Assembly (NCBI RefSeq): GCF_001468225.1
Contig: NZ_LNRU01000012.1
Coordinates: 62,001 to 126,000, forward strand
From: Sphingopyxis sp. H053
GTDB lineage: Bacteria > Pseudomonadota > Alphaproteobacteria > Sphingomonadales > Sphingomonadaceae
Direction of reading: 5' to 3'
DNA: 64,000 nt
Part shown: positions 9,727 through 17,887 of the stretch, one piece after another
Layout of the letters: every line of letters starts with the position of its first letter
How positions within the stretch are numbered: position 1 is the stretch's first letter
Position numbers and translations under genes: made by a program
The notes under the pieces: generated by a model
Database searches by the model: none
Told to the model about the DNA's origin: nothing
The model's input: the letters and a program-made list of their open reading frames with translations, nothing else

Positions 9727-12164
9727 CGGGGGCACTCCTCATTGGGGGCGGCAATGGTGGGGAGCAGCTCGGCCGCCCATTCGAGCTTGCGGTGGGAAAG
9801 CCAGGCGGCCGCGAACCCTTCGGGGCCGTGCGCTGCGAACAGCTCCGCGATGCGCGTCTGATCGGTCTTCGAAGATGCCGCGGTGAAGGCGAGCGCAACC
9901 TCGCCTAGCCCCAGGTCGAAGAGGCGATTGCCGCGCCGCGACTGGCAATAATAGTCGCGCTTCGGGGTCGCCCGGCTCAGTATCTCTATTTGCCGGTCAT
10001 TGAGACCGAAGCGCTCGTAGATGCGGGCAATCTGCGGCTCGAGCGCGCGCTCGTTCGGCAGAAATATGCGGGTCGGACAGCTCTCGATGATCGCGGGTGC
10101 GATGCTAGAGGTTTCGATGTCGGCAAGGCTCTGCGTCGCGAAGACCACGCTCGCATTCTTCTTGCGGAGCGTCTTCAGCCATTCGCGGAGCTGCGCCGCG
10201 AAGGCCGGGCTGTCGAGCACGAGCCAGCCTTCGTCGATGATGATGAGCGTCGGCGAGCCGTCGAGCCGTCCGGCGATCCGGTGAAACAGATAGGACAGGA
10301 CGGGTCCCGCCGACGCGGCGCCGACAAGGCCTTCGGTCTCGAAGGCCTGCACGCGCGCGGCCCCGATGCGCTCCTCGTCGGCATCGAGCAGCCGCCCCCA
10401 GGGTCCGCCGACCAAATAGGGCGCGAGCGCCTGCTTGAGGTCGCGCGACTGGAGAAGCACCGCGAGCCCCGTCAGCGTGCGTTCGGCGACAGGCGCCGTC
10501 GCGAGTGAGGTCAGCGCCGACCAGAGATGCTCCTTCGCCGCCGGGTCGATCATCATGCCTTCGCCCGCGAACAGCGCGGCGAGCCATTCGGCAGCCCAGC
10601 TCCGCTCGGACGCCTCGTCGATCCGGGCGAGCGGCTGCAACGCCACGCCGCCCTCGCCATCGTGGAGCGCCCCGCCAAGATCCTGCCAGTCCCCGCCCAT
10701 CGCGAGGGCTGCGGCGCGGATCGAGCCGCCGAAATCGAACGCGAAGATTTGCGAGCCCGGATAGCGGCGAAACTGCATCGCCATCGTCGCGAGCAGCACC
10801 GATTTGCCTGCCCCCGTCGGACCGACGACGAGGCAATGACCGACGTCGCCGACATGGAGGGAAAGGCGGAACGGGGTCGAGCCTTCGGTCTTGCCATAGA
10901 GCAAGGGGGCGTCTCCGAAATGCTCGTCCCGTTCCGCCCCCGCCCACACGGCAGACAGGGGGATCATGTGGGCAAGGTTGAGGGTGGAAATCGGCGGCTG
11001 GCGGACATTGGCGTAGGCGTGGCCGGGCAGGCTCCCGAGCCAGGCCTCGATCGCGTTCATGCCCTCGATCGTGCAGGTGAAGTCGCGCCCCTGGATGACT
11101 TTCTCGACCAGCCGGAGCTTCTCGGCGGCGAGGGCCGCGTCGCTGTCCCACACGGTGACGGTCGCGGTCACATAGGCGACGCCGGCATGATCGGCGCCGA
11201 GCTCCTGCAACGCCATGTCGGCGTCGGCCGCCTTGTTCGAGGCATCGCTGTCGACGAGCGCCGATTGCTCGTTGGTCATCACCTCCTTGAGGATCGCCGC
11301 GATCGACTTGCGCTTGGCGAACCATTGTCGCCGGATTTTCGTCAGCAGCTTGGTCGCGTCTGTCTTGTCGAGCATGATCGCGCGGGTCGACCAGCGATAG
11401 GCGAAGGCCAGCCGGTTGAGATCGTCGAGGAGGCCGGGCCAGGTCGCGGTCGGAAAGCCCGTGATCGTCAGGGTCCGCAGATGCTGCTCGCCGAGCCGCG
11501 GCTCAAGCCCGCCGATGAGCGGCTGGTCCGTCAGCAGCGCGTCGAGATAGACTGGCGTCTCGGGAACCCGGACACGCTGCCGCTTCGTCGATACGGTTGA
11601 ATGGAGATAGGTCAGCGTCTCGCCGTCATCGAGCCATTCGGCCTCGGGCATGAAGCCTTCGACGAGATGAAGGATGCGGTTCGACCGGTCGATGAAGCTC
11701 GCGAGATGCTCCTTCGGATCGACCCCCGAGCGCTCCATACCCTCATAAAGCCAGCCCTCCGCCCGCGAGGCATCCTCGGCCGGCGGCATCCACAGGAGGG
11801 TCAGATAATAGCGGCTCTCGAAATGCGCCCCTTCCTCCCGGAATTGCTCGCGGCGCTCCATGTCGACAAGAGCGGATGCCGGATCGGGAAATGAGGATGC
11901 GGGATAATCGCTCGACGGCAGCCGCTGCGCCTCCACGAACAAGGCCCAGCCGGAGCCGAGGCGCCGGATCGCATTGTTGAGCCGGGCGGTGACCGCGACG
12001 AGTTCGGCGGGGGTGGCGCTGTCGAGATCGGGGCCGCGGAAGGCCGCGGTTCGCTGGAACGAGCCATCCTTGTTGAGCACCGCGCCCTCGGCGACCAGCG
12101 CGACCCAGGGGAGATAATCGGAAAGGCAGGCCGACTTCGAGCGATATTCGGCGAGGTTCATCAT
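9723..12164 (-). CDS. trbE: TrbE/VirB4-type conjugation ATPase
   Basis: Large cytoplasmic-face ATPase that powers pilus assembly and substrate transfer in the Trb mating-pair system. The 813-aa product has the length and domain order of VirB4/CagE proteins: an N-terminal CagE/TrbE region, Walker A GPTGAGKS near residue 450, and Walker B LIIIDEGW near residue 640 followed by a VFATQS segment. The start codon overlaps the trbD stop and its own stop overlaps trbJ, so the genes form a tightly coupled operon. The protein appears intact. Confidence 0.93.
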   Translation of the reverse strand: MMNLAEYRSKSACLSDYLPWVALVAEGAVLNKDGSFQRTAAFRGPDLDSATPAELVAVTARLNNAIRRLGSGWALFVEAQRLPSSDYPASSFPDPASALVDMERREQFREEGAHFESRYYLTLLWMPPAEDASRAEGWLYEGMERSGVDPKEHLASFIDRSNRILHLVEGFMPEAEWLDDGETLTYLHSTVSTKRQRVRVPETPVYLDALLTDQPLIGGLEPRLGEQHLRTLTITGFPTATWPGLLDDLNRLAFAYRWSTRAIMLDKTDATKLLTKIRRQWFAKRKSIAAILKEVMTNEQSALVDSDASNKAADADMALQELGADHAGVAYVTATVTVWDSDAALAAEKLRLVEKVIQGRDFTCTIEGMNAIEAWLGSLPGHAYANVRQPPISTLNLAHMIPLSAVWAGAERDEHFGDAPLLYGKTEGSTPFRLSLHVGDVGHCLVVGPTGAGKSVLLATMAMQFRRYPGSQIFAFDFGGSIRAAALAMGGDWQDLGGALHDGEGGVALQPLARIDEASERSWAAEWLAALFAGEGMMIDPAAKEHLWSALTSLATAPVAERTLTGLAVLLQSRDLKQALAPYLVGGPWGRLLDADEERIGAARVQAFETEGLVGAASAGPVLSYLFHRIAGRLDGSPTLIIIDEGWLVLDSPAFAAQLREWLKTLRKKNASVVFATQSLADIETSSIAPAIIESCPTRIFLPNERALEPQIARIYERFGLNDRQIEILSRATPKRDYYCQSRRGNRLFDLGLGEVALAFTAASSKTDQTRIAELFAAHGPEGFAAAWLSHRKLEWAAELLPTIAAPNEECPR

Positions 12165-12430
12165 GGCCGCATCCAGACAGGATATTTGAGGTGACGCTTG
12201 GCGACGTCGACGAATTGCGGGTCGCGGCGCGCCGCCCAGACCGAGAGCGCATGGCCGACGATCCAGAGGACGAGACCCGCGATCCAGAGGCGGAGGCCAA
12301 GGCCGATCCCGGCCGCGAGCGTGCCATTGGCGATCGCGAGGGCGCGCGGCGCGCCGCCGAGCAGGATCGGCTCGGCGAGCGCGCGGTGCACGGGCGCGAA
12401 GAAACCGGTGACTTCGGCCGGGGCATCCAT
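12161..12430 (-). CDS. trbD: TrbD/VirB3-like inner-membrane protein
   Basis: Small (89 aa) VirB3-family protein of the conjugation pore. It has a short N-terminal segment, then a hydrophobic region at about residues 30-65 (GTLAAGIGLGL and LWIAGLVLWIVGHAL), then a charged tail ending in the HLKYPVW motif typical of TrbD. The start lies in a TGATG overlap with trbC and the stop overlaps trbE by four bases. Position and size identify it as much as sequence does. Confidence 0.86.
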   Translation of the reverse strand: MDAPAEVTGFFAPVHRALAEPILLGGAPRALAIANGTLAAGIGLGLRLWIAGLVLWIVGHALSVWAARRDPQFVDVAKRHLKYPVWMRP

Positions 12431-12762
12431 CAGACGACGGCTCCGCCGCCGAAGGAAAAGAAGGTCAGGAAGAAGCTCGACGCCGCGAAGGCGATCGACA
12501 GCCCGAACACGATCTGGACCATGCGGCGAAAACCGCCCGACGTGTCGCCGAACGAGATGGTCAGCCCGGTGATGATGATGATGATCAGCGAGATCACCTT
12601 CGCGACGGGCCCCTCGACGCTTTCGAGGATCGATTGCAGCGGCGCTTCCCACGGCATCGACGAGCCACCGGCCCGAGCGGGCAAGGCGGTAACGAGCGCG
12701 ACATAGAGAGCGGTCGAGGCGAGCAGGAAGCGCGGCGCCTCCCGCCGGGCGGCGTGGGTCAT
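12430..12762 (-). CDS. trbC: TrbC/VirB2 major pilin precursor
   Basis: VirB2-like pilin of 110 aa. An N-terminal signal region ending at LPARAGG (about residue 33) is followed by two hydrophobic helices, VISLIIIIITGLTISFG (about residues 54-70) and VQIVFGLSIAFAASSFFL, separated by a short polar loop. This is the usual TrbC hairpin topology in the inner membrane before assembly. It begins two bases after trbB with a strong GAAGGAGA ribosome-binding site. Many TrbC pilins are cyclised by the TraF peptidase; a TraF gene is present at 24385-24975. Confidence 0.88.
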   Translation of the reverse strand: MTHAARREAPRFLLASTALYVALVTALPARAGGSSMPWEAPLQSILESVEGPVAKVISLIIIIITGLTISFGDTSGGFRRMVQIVFGLSIAFAASSFFLTFFSFGGGAVV

Positions 12763-12764
12763 GG

Positions 12765-13742
12765 TCAGTCTCCTTCGGGGGTAAAGAGGGGGGTGATGCG
12801 ATAGTCGCCGGTCGACGCATCGAGACCGTCGACGCGGGCGAGTTCGGCAAGGCGCCGCCCGGCGCCGTCGCGCACGAGAACGGCAACGAGATCGATCGTT
12901 TCTGCGAGGAGGGCCCGTGGGACCGTGATCACGGCTTCCTGAATGAGCTGCTCCATGCGGCGGAGCGCGCCGATCGCGCTGCCCGCGTGGATCGTGCCGA
13001 TGCCGCCGGGATGTCCGGTGCCCCAAGCCTTCAGAAGGTCGAGCGCCTCGGCACCGCGGACCTCGCCGATCGGGATGCGGTCCGGCCGAAGCCGAAGCGA
13101 GGAACGGACGAGATCGGACAGCGACGCGACCCCATCCTTGGTGCGCATCGCGACGAGGTTCGGAGCCGCGCATTGGAGCTCGCGGGTGTCTTCGATCAGG
13201 ACGACGCGTTCGCTGGTCTTGGCGACCTCGGCGAGCAGGGCATTGGTGAGCGTCGTCTTGCCCGTCCCGGTTCCGCCGGCGACGAGGATATTGAGGCGCT
13301 CGGCGACCCCGGAGCGTAGCGCCTCGGCCGCCGGTGCGGACATGATGCCGGCTGCGACATAATCGCCGAGCGAGAAGACGGCGACCGCGGGCTTGCGGAT
13401 CGCGAAGGTCGGCGCCGCGACCACGGGCGGCAACAGACCCTCAAAGCGCTCGCCGCTTTCGGGAAGCTCGGCCGACACGCGCGGCGACCCGGCATGGACC
13501 TCGGCGCCGACATGATGCGCCACGAGCCGGATGATGCGCTCACCGTCGGTGGCCGCGAGCAGGATACCGCTATCGGTGATCCCTGCGCCGAGGCGATCGA
13601 CCCAGAGCCGACCGTCAGGATTGAGCATGATTTCGATGACCGCGGGGTCGGCAAGCCACTCGGCAATTGCGCCGCCAAGCGCTGTACGCAGCATGCGGGC
13701 ACCACGCCCCTGCGCCTCGAAACGGACCGGCTCTGCGCCCAT
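12765..13742 (-). CDS. trbB: TrbB/VirB11-type conjugation ATPase
   Basis: Hexameric secretion ATPase (325 aa) of the VirB11/PulE family acting at the cytoplasmic base of the Trb system. Visible motifs are Walker A GGTGTGKTT near residue 155, an EDTRELQ Asp box near residue 180, RPDRIPIGEVRG near residue 215 and the His box GHPGGIGTIHA near residue 245. It is the first gene of trbBCDEJ. A CCGGGC/GCCCGG hairpin and a GGATGGTCC dyad lie 14-38 bases upstream of the ATG and resemble elements before the DUF736 genes. It appears intact. Confidence 0.92.
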   Translation of the reverse strand: MGAEPVRFEAQGRGARMLRTALGGAIAEWLADPAVIEIMLNPDGRLWVDRLGAGITDSGILLAATDGERIIRLVAHHVGAEVHAGSPRVSAELPESGERFEGLLPPVVAAPTFAIRKPAVAVFSLGDYVAAGIMSAPAAEALRSGVAERLNILVAGGTGTGKTTLTNALLAEVAKTSERVVLIEDTRELQCAAPNLVAMRTKDGVASLSDLVRSSLRLRPDRIPIGEVRGAEALDLLKAWGTGHPGGIGTIHAGSAIGALRRMEQLIQEAVITVPRALLAETIDLVAVLVRDGAGRRLAELARVDGLDASTGDYRITPLFTPEGD

Positions 13743-13755
13743 GATAGTCCCCGTT

Positions 13756-13780
13756 GGATGGTCCGGGCAAGGACGCCCGG
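13756..13780 (-). promoter_or_regulatory. Dyad and hairpin in the trbB leader
   Basis: GGATGGTCC (13756-13764) matches the GGGAC-CA-TCCC core found before two DUF736 genes. It abuts a CCGGGC/GCCCGG stem-loop (13763-13768 with 13775-13780, six-base loop). Both lie in the trbB 5' leader, in the 220-bp gap shared with the divergent LuxR-type regulator, so they could be an operator or leader structure for the transfer operon. The function is inferred. The same element is mirrored at 4363-4387. Confidence 0.4.
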
Positions 13781-13962
13781 CTCGACGGGGACGAGTAAGA
13801 GACGCAGAGATTCACTATTTTCAACAGAGATTTGCGCGCGTCGTACTGTGGGTAAGAAAGACAGAGAATGGCGTAGGCCGCGATGCGATCAGTTCCGATT
13901 CGGTGGCGATTAAATGAAGGTCGGCGGGTTGTGCCGAGCGTAATTTTGACAACAGTGTCAGG

Positions 13963-14481
13963 ATGAGTGATTCGGGGTCGCAGCATTCGGACGAGTTCTT
14001 GAGGTGGACGCGCTTGACAGAAAAGCAGCGGGCCTGTCTCGATTTGCTGCTGGAACGAAAAACCTCGAAACAGATCGCCCGCGACCTCGACATATCGAAG
14101 CAGGCGGTGGATCTGCGGCTCACCACCGCACGCGACACGCTGGGCGCGGCCAACCGTGACGAGACCGCGATCATCTATGCGCGGCTGCGCCAGACCTATG
14201 ATCGGATACCATGTGATCCGGTCATACTACCGCCAGCCCCCGAGCTGGTGCCATCCGACTTCCCGGACGGTGACCCCGCCAGCTTGCTGCATCTGAACGA
14301 TAATTTGGCAAGCCGAGCCGGGCCTCGGAGCGAAGGCTCTCCGTTCAGGGATTTGCTGAGGCCAAATTACAGGCCTCAGGCCCGGGTCGTGATCGTCGTG
14401 AGTTTGCTCATTGCGATCCTGCTCATGGTGATCGCAGGCCTGTCGATCGGTCATTCGCTGACCCGGCTCGCCGCGGCCTGA
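13963..14481 (+). CDS. LuxR-type HTH regulator with C-terminal membrane anchor
   Basis: A 172-aa protein with a GerE/LuxR-family helix-turn-helix at about residues 15-65 (LTEKQRACLDLLLERKTSKQ, then DISKQAVDLRL). A proline-rich linker follows, then one hydrophobic segment near the C-terminus (about residues 142-165), so it is probably a membrane-tethered transcription factor. It is divergent from trbB and heads a four-gene plus-strand group, so regulation of the transfer genes or of its own group is plausible. It lacks an autoinducer-binding or receiver domain. Confidence 0.77.
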   Translation: MSDSGSQHSDEFLRWTRLTEKQRACLDLLLERKTSKQIARDLDISKQAVDLRLTTARDTLGAANRDETAIIYARLRQTYDRIPCDPVILPPAPELVPSDFPDGDPASLLHLNDNLASRAGPRSEGSPFRDLLRPNYRPQARVVIVVSLLIAILLMVIAGLSIGHSLTRLAAA

Positions 14482-14542
14482 TCCCAACTCTTGTTGAACC
14501 ATGGTCCGGGAGCGCGGTGCGCTTCCCCGGAGAGGAGAGTCT

Positions 14543-14875
14543 ATGCAAAATCTGAACAACGTTGCGGCCGAGCGGTTGCAGAAAGTGGTGCCTGCCGCTG
14601 AGGCACAGATAGACGGCGCCCTTATCGCCGTATCGTCGCTCATGGCGGAAGTGGTAACCGCACGTCGCGACACGGCAGGCGTCCCCGCTGCCAAGGGCCA
14701 TGCGACGATCCGCCGTATTGCCGAGGCGCAGCTGGCGCTGGTTGGTGTGAGCGGCGACATCCTTCGTGTTCATGGCGACCTTGCCGACATCGGCCGTGAA
14801 ACGTCGGGCCTCGATCTTCACGAATGCCCGGCAGTTGCCGAGGCTGGCCCGGCGAAGATTGCCCTGGTGAGCTGA
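14543..14875 (+). CDS. Hypothetical protein, 110 aa
   Basis: Not recognised. The start at 14543 has a strong AGAGGAGA ribosome-binding site five bases upstream; an earlier GTG/ATG set at 14501 has none. The product is Ala-rich and predicted helical, with no signal peptide or membrane segment and a single Cys near the C-terminus. It follows the LuxR-type regulator by 61 bases and precedes a membrane protein in the same direction, so the three probably form an operon. Confidence 0.67.
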   Translation: MQNLNNVAAERLQKVVPAAEAQIDGALIAVSSLMAEVVTARRDTAGVPAAKGHATIRRIAEAQLALVGVSGDILRVHGDLADIGRETSGLDLHECPAVAEAGPAKIALVS

Positions 14876-14907
14876 GCGACATTGACGATGGGCCATCGGC
14901 ATGGTGA

Positions 14908-15393
14908 ATGAGCGCGATGCTGCGGATCGCAATCTTCGTGACATTGCTGCTGGTGGCTCTCGTCTACGCCCTCCGGAAAGGGGGCGGCCCGGAGAAGGCA
15001 GTAGCAGCCATTCTCCTGTTCATGCTGATTTCCGACCAAGCTCTACACCTGATATTCGCGGTGAATTTCCTCTCGGTCGATGCGGGTCACCTCCTGATCG
15101 ATCTGATAGCGGCGGCCGCGACGATGACCGTAGCGCTGACGGCCTATCGTTTCTGGCCCATGCTGGCGGCGGTCCTGCAATTCCTTCCGCTGCTGGCTCA
15201 CACGACCCGCGCGATCGACATGGACCTTCATCCGATAGCTTATCTGACGATGCAGGTTGCTGCATCCTGGCTTCTTCCGCCGCTCCTCGTGGCCGCAACC
15301 TGGCAACACCAAAAGCGATTGGCTCAGGCCGGCAGCGATCGGTCCTGGTACATTTCATTGCGACCATCGAGCCGGAACGCTGCGAAGCACTAG
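14908..15393 (+). CDS. Multi-pass membrane protein, 161 aa
   Basis: Not recognised at family level. Four hydrophobic segments are visible: about residues 3-22, 30-52, 60-82 and 85-98, with a weaker one at 115-135. This is followed by a short basic tail. It lies 32 bases after the 110-aa gene. Its last 50 or so bases overlap, in another frame, the region where homology to RadC begins in the next gene, which suggests either translational coupling or an old deletion between the two. Confidence 0.62.
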   Translation: MSAMLRIAIFVTLLLVALVYALRKGGGPEKAVAAILLFMLISDQALHLIFAVNFLSVDAGHLLIDLIAAAATMTVALTAYRFWPMLAAVLQFLPLLAHTTRAIDMDLHPIAYLTMQVAASWLLPPLLVAATWQHQKRLAQAGSDRSWYISLRPSSRNAAKH

Positions 15394-16331
15394 CCGACCA
15401 GCTTCTTGCTGCGTTTCATTCGATCAGCCGCATTTGGGCGCAGTCGCCCGAAGCACTTGCTCGCGTAATTGGCGACGCGCCGCAGGTGGCAGAGGTCATT
15501 CTCGAGGCGCGCAAGCTCGCCGCCGAGAGCTTTTCAGGCGACCTTCGAGGTATCAGCATCGATCCTTTCGATCGGAGGCTGCGCTCCTATCTTATCATGT
15601 CGATGGGCTCGCTTTCCGACGAACGGCTCCGCATCCTTTTTCTCGACGGCGGGCGACATCTTCTTGCCGACGAAGTTTTGCAAAGCGGTACACTTGCCCA
15701 GCTTGCCATCTACCCCCGGACGATCTTCCGGCGTGCGCTCGAACTCAATGCCGCCGGGCTGATCCTCGTGCACAACCATCCGAGCGGCGACCATCGCCCC
15801 AGCGTCGAGGACATCGAGGCGACGCGGAAGCTCGAAATGATCGGACGGTCGCTCAACGTCGAGATCATCGACCACATCGTCGTGACATCAACCCACTGTC
15901 ATCACGTCATCAGCAATGACACTCTTGCCGGGACGCCCATTCCGTCAGCCTCCTTCACATTGCGAAGTCCGGGAGGTCCCGCGCGCATCGACCACGGGGA
16001 CATTGCGCTGGCCAATGCAAGGGCCGCAATGCGCAGGCGCCTCCTCCGCCAGCAGCTGATCGGGACACCCGAACTATTCGGCGATCCCGCTTGGGAGATG
16101 CTGATCGATCTCTTCGTTCACGAATGCGAACGCAAGCGTCTCTCCATCAGCGCGCTGTGCGTCACATCCTCGATCCCAATGAGCAGCGCGTTGAGGCTGG
16201 CACAGCGCCTCTGCGATGCCGGGATTACGCGCCGCGTGCCCGATCCGATCGACGGCCGCCGGACTTTCATCCGGCTCGACCCAGTCATTGCCCACCGGAT
16301 GCGCGCCTATTTCGAAGCTGGCGCCGAATGA
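15345..16331 (+). CDS. RadC-like JAB-domain protein with C-terminal winged-helix-like extension
   Basis: The N-terminal 60 residues resemble the RadC helix-hairpin-helix region. A JAB/JAMM metalloprotease-like domain follows, with HNHPSGD and a downstream VED. The last 110 residues (from about WEMLIDLFVHE) look like a MarR-type winged helix. RadC proteins are common on conjugative elements; their biochemical role is unclear. The 5' end is uncertain: RadC homology starts before the first GTG in frame (15486), and only CTG (15345) or ATT (15318) codons are available where a start is expected. The in-frame ATG at 14901 would read antisense-like sequence through the membrane-protein gene and is rejected. 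Confidence 0.68.
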   Translation: MVHFIATIEPERCEALADQLLAAFHSISRIWAQSPEALARVIGDAPQVAEVILEARKLAAESFSGDLRGISIDPFDRRLRSYLIMSMGSLSDERLRILFLDGGRHLLADEVLQSGTLAQLAIYPRTIFRRALELNAAGLILVHNHPSGDHRPSVEDIEATRKLEMIGRSLNVEIIDHIVVTSTHCHHVISNDTLAGTPIPSASFTLRSPGGPARIDHGDIALANARAAMRRRLLRQQLIGTPELFGDPAWEMLIDLFVHECERKRLSISALCVTSSIPMSSALRLAQRLCDAGITRRVPDPIDGRRTFIRLDPVIAHRMRAYFEAGAE

Positions 16332-16338
16332 GGGTGGG

Positions 16339-16569
16339 TCAATGCTCGCGCGCGCCGCCAGCATGTTCGGCGGCAGCGCGCACCATCTGTGCCCAACTGC
16401 CGACATAGGCGGCACGGTTCCGGTACTGCTCACCGGACTCGGCGGTCATCAGGGCAACGCCGCCAAGAGTTTCGGCAAATTCGGTGGTGGTACAGACGCC
16501 CTTTCGTTCCAGCAGGCCGCCGATCGCCGCCAGGACTGTTCCAACCGCGAACAAAGCGTCTTCGTCCAT
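16339..16569 (-). CDS. Small hypothetical protein, 76 aa
   Basis: Not recognised. The start at 16569 follows a GGGAGAG ribosome-binding site. The acidic N-terminus leads to an Ala-rich helical body with an ERKGVCTTTEFAETLG segment and a WAQMV segment. No membrane segment is seen. It is encoded on the strand opposite its neighbours and converges on the RadC-like gene with a seven-base gap. Confidence 0.57.
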   Translation of the reverse strand: MDEDALFAVGTVLAAIGGLLERKGVCTTTEFAETLGGVALMTAESGEQYRNRAAYVGSWAQMVRAAAEHAGGAREH

Positions 16570-16752
16570 TATTCTCTCCCAATGTGATGGAGCACCGGGG
16601 ATGCCAGCATTCGCCCCCGGAGAAAAGCGAGCATGACCAGACAGATTGGTCCAGGATGGAATGCTGATTGCGACAGGTCTGGAGTTTGGGGGAGAGGCCC
16701 GTCACTATGCTGCCGAATGCCTGCACTAGCCGGGCAGCATCGGGAGATGGAC

Positions 16753-17169
16753 ATGAGCATATTCGACAGCTTCGCACGCCCGCCCTGCGCAGAAACACTT
16801 GGCTGGGAGCTTATCGAGGCCGAGGAAGCCACCGGCACCATACGGGTGAGAATGGAAGGGAAGCCCGCCTTCTGTAATCCCGGAGGCAATATCCAGGGCG
16901 GCTTCGTCGCTGCGATGCTCGACGATACGCTGGGACCGACGGTTCTCGTGAAATCGGGGGGCGCCTATTATTGCGCAACCATCTCGCTCAACATCAGCTA
17001 TCTCGCTCCCGCGCGGCCGGGCAGCTTCACCGGTGTCGGCCGGATCGTCCAATTGGGGAAGACGGTCGCCTTTCTCGAGGGCGAGCTTTTCGACGCCGAG
17101 GGCCGATGCGTGGCGCGCGCGACGGCCTCGGCACGGGTGGTGTCCACGGGCGGCCTGGATCGCGGCTGA
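16753..17169 (+). CDS. PaaI-like hotdog-fold thioesterase
   Basis: A 138-aa protein of the PaaI/4HBT thioesterase superfamily, which hydrolyses acyl- or aryl-CoA thioesters. The hotdog signature is N-P-G-GNIQGGFVAAMLDDT at about residues 40-60; the usual HGG is QGG here. The strand segment TISLNISYLAPARPG follows. The start at 16753 is set by a GGGAG site six bases upstream. Its stop overlaps the next gene's ATG by one base. The substrate cannot be told from sequence. It is probably cargo of the element. Confidence 0.77.
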   Translation: MSIFDSFARPPCAETLGWELIEAEEATGTIRVRMEGKPAFCNPGGNIQGGFVAAMLDDTLGPTVLVKSGGAYYCATISLNISYLAPARPGSFTGVGRIVQLGKTVAFLEGELFDAEGRCVARATASARVVSTGGLDRG

Positions 17170-17885
17170 TGCCCGAACGCCTTTTCGATGTCGCGCCCGA
17201 TGGGCAGCTGTTCTTTGGCCCCGGCGTTTTGCGCCGTTCGCCGTTCGCGGCTGATGTAGCCTATATCATAGCGCTCTGGGCCCACATCGATGGCGATCTC
17301 GCGAGCATCCTCAGCCGCATGCTGAAAGCCGATATCGCGGTGGGCACGGCCATGTATCTTTCGCTCGTCAATTCGGGAGGCCAGAGGTCGGCGCTCAACG
17401 CCGCGGCCAAGGAAGCGCTTCCTGAATGGCAGCAATTGCTCCTGCAGACCATCGGGTCGGTGGCCGAGACCTCGCGAACCGAGCGTAACCAGTTTGCGCA
17501 CCGCGTCTGGGGTCATAGCTCCGAACTGCCGGATGCAATCCTGCTCACCCATCCGAAGACGATCGTGAACCATAATGTCAGCCATCGACAAAGATCTGAG
17601 ATATTGCCCGATGGACGCGGCGTGATCAGGCCCGAACCCATCGATGACAAGGACATACTGGTTTACCGGCAGGGCGACATCGACGCTGCCGTGGCCGGAG
17701 CCGAGCATGCACAGGAGCTATACCGGCTCTTCTATGCTGTCGTCTGCGGTTCCGGCGAAGGACCCAAGGCTCAGCTCCTCGCGGACCCCATAGTGAGAAA
17801 GCGCCTCGACGAGATCGGCAAGAATGCGAGCGAGGAAGCGAAAGCCATATTAGGGATCAAGGCCAAAGAGAAACTGAAGCACTGA
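17169..17885 (+). CDS. Hypothetical protein, 238 aa
   Basis: Not recognised. The ATG at 17169 overlaps the thioesterase stop (TGATG). A longer in-frame extension to 16971 would lie inside the thioesterase gene and is rejected. The product is predicted mostly helical, with a conserved-looking SRTERNQFAHRVWGHSSELP segment near residue 105; an arrangement of Arg, Asn and His in a long helix is seen in HEPN-like and other helical-bundle proteins, but this is only a resemblance. It is followed two bases later by another unknown gene, so the three form an operon. Confidence 0.67.
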   Translation: MPERLFDVAPDGQLFFGPGVLRRSPFAADVAYIIALWAHIDGDLASILSRMLKADIAVGTAMYLSLVNSGGQRSALNAAAKEALPEWQQLLLQTIGSVAETSRTERNQFAHRVWGHSSELPDAILLTHPKTIVNHNVSHRQRSEILPDGRGVIRPEPIDDKDILVYRQGDIDAAVAGAEHAQELYRLFYAVVCGSGEGPKAQLLADPIVRKRLDEIGKNASEEAKAILGIKAKEKLKH

Positions 17886-17887
17886 CC

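Noticed and set aside
8245..9898. Two overlapping 538-aa open frames on opposite strands across the palindrome centre
   Set aside because: They are the same Arg-rich shadow frame of trbE/trbJ in each arm, closed by the palindrome. They have no domain or ribosome-binding site.
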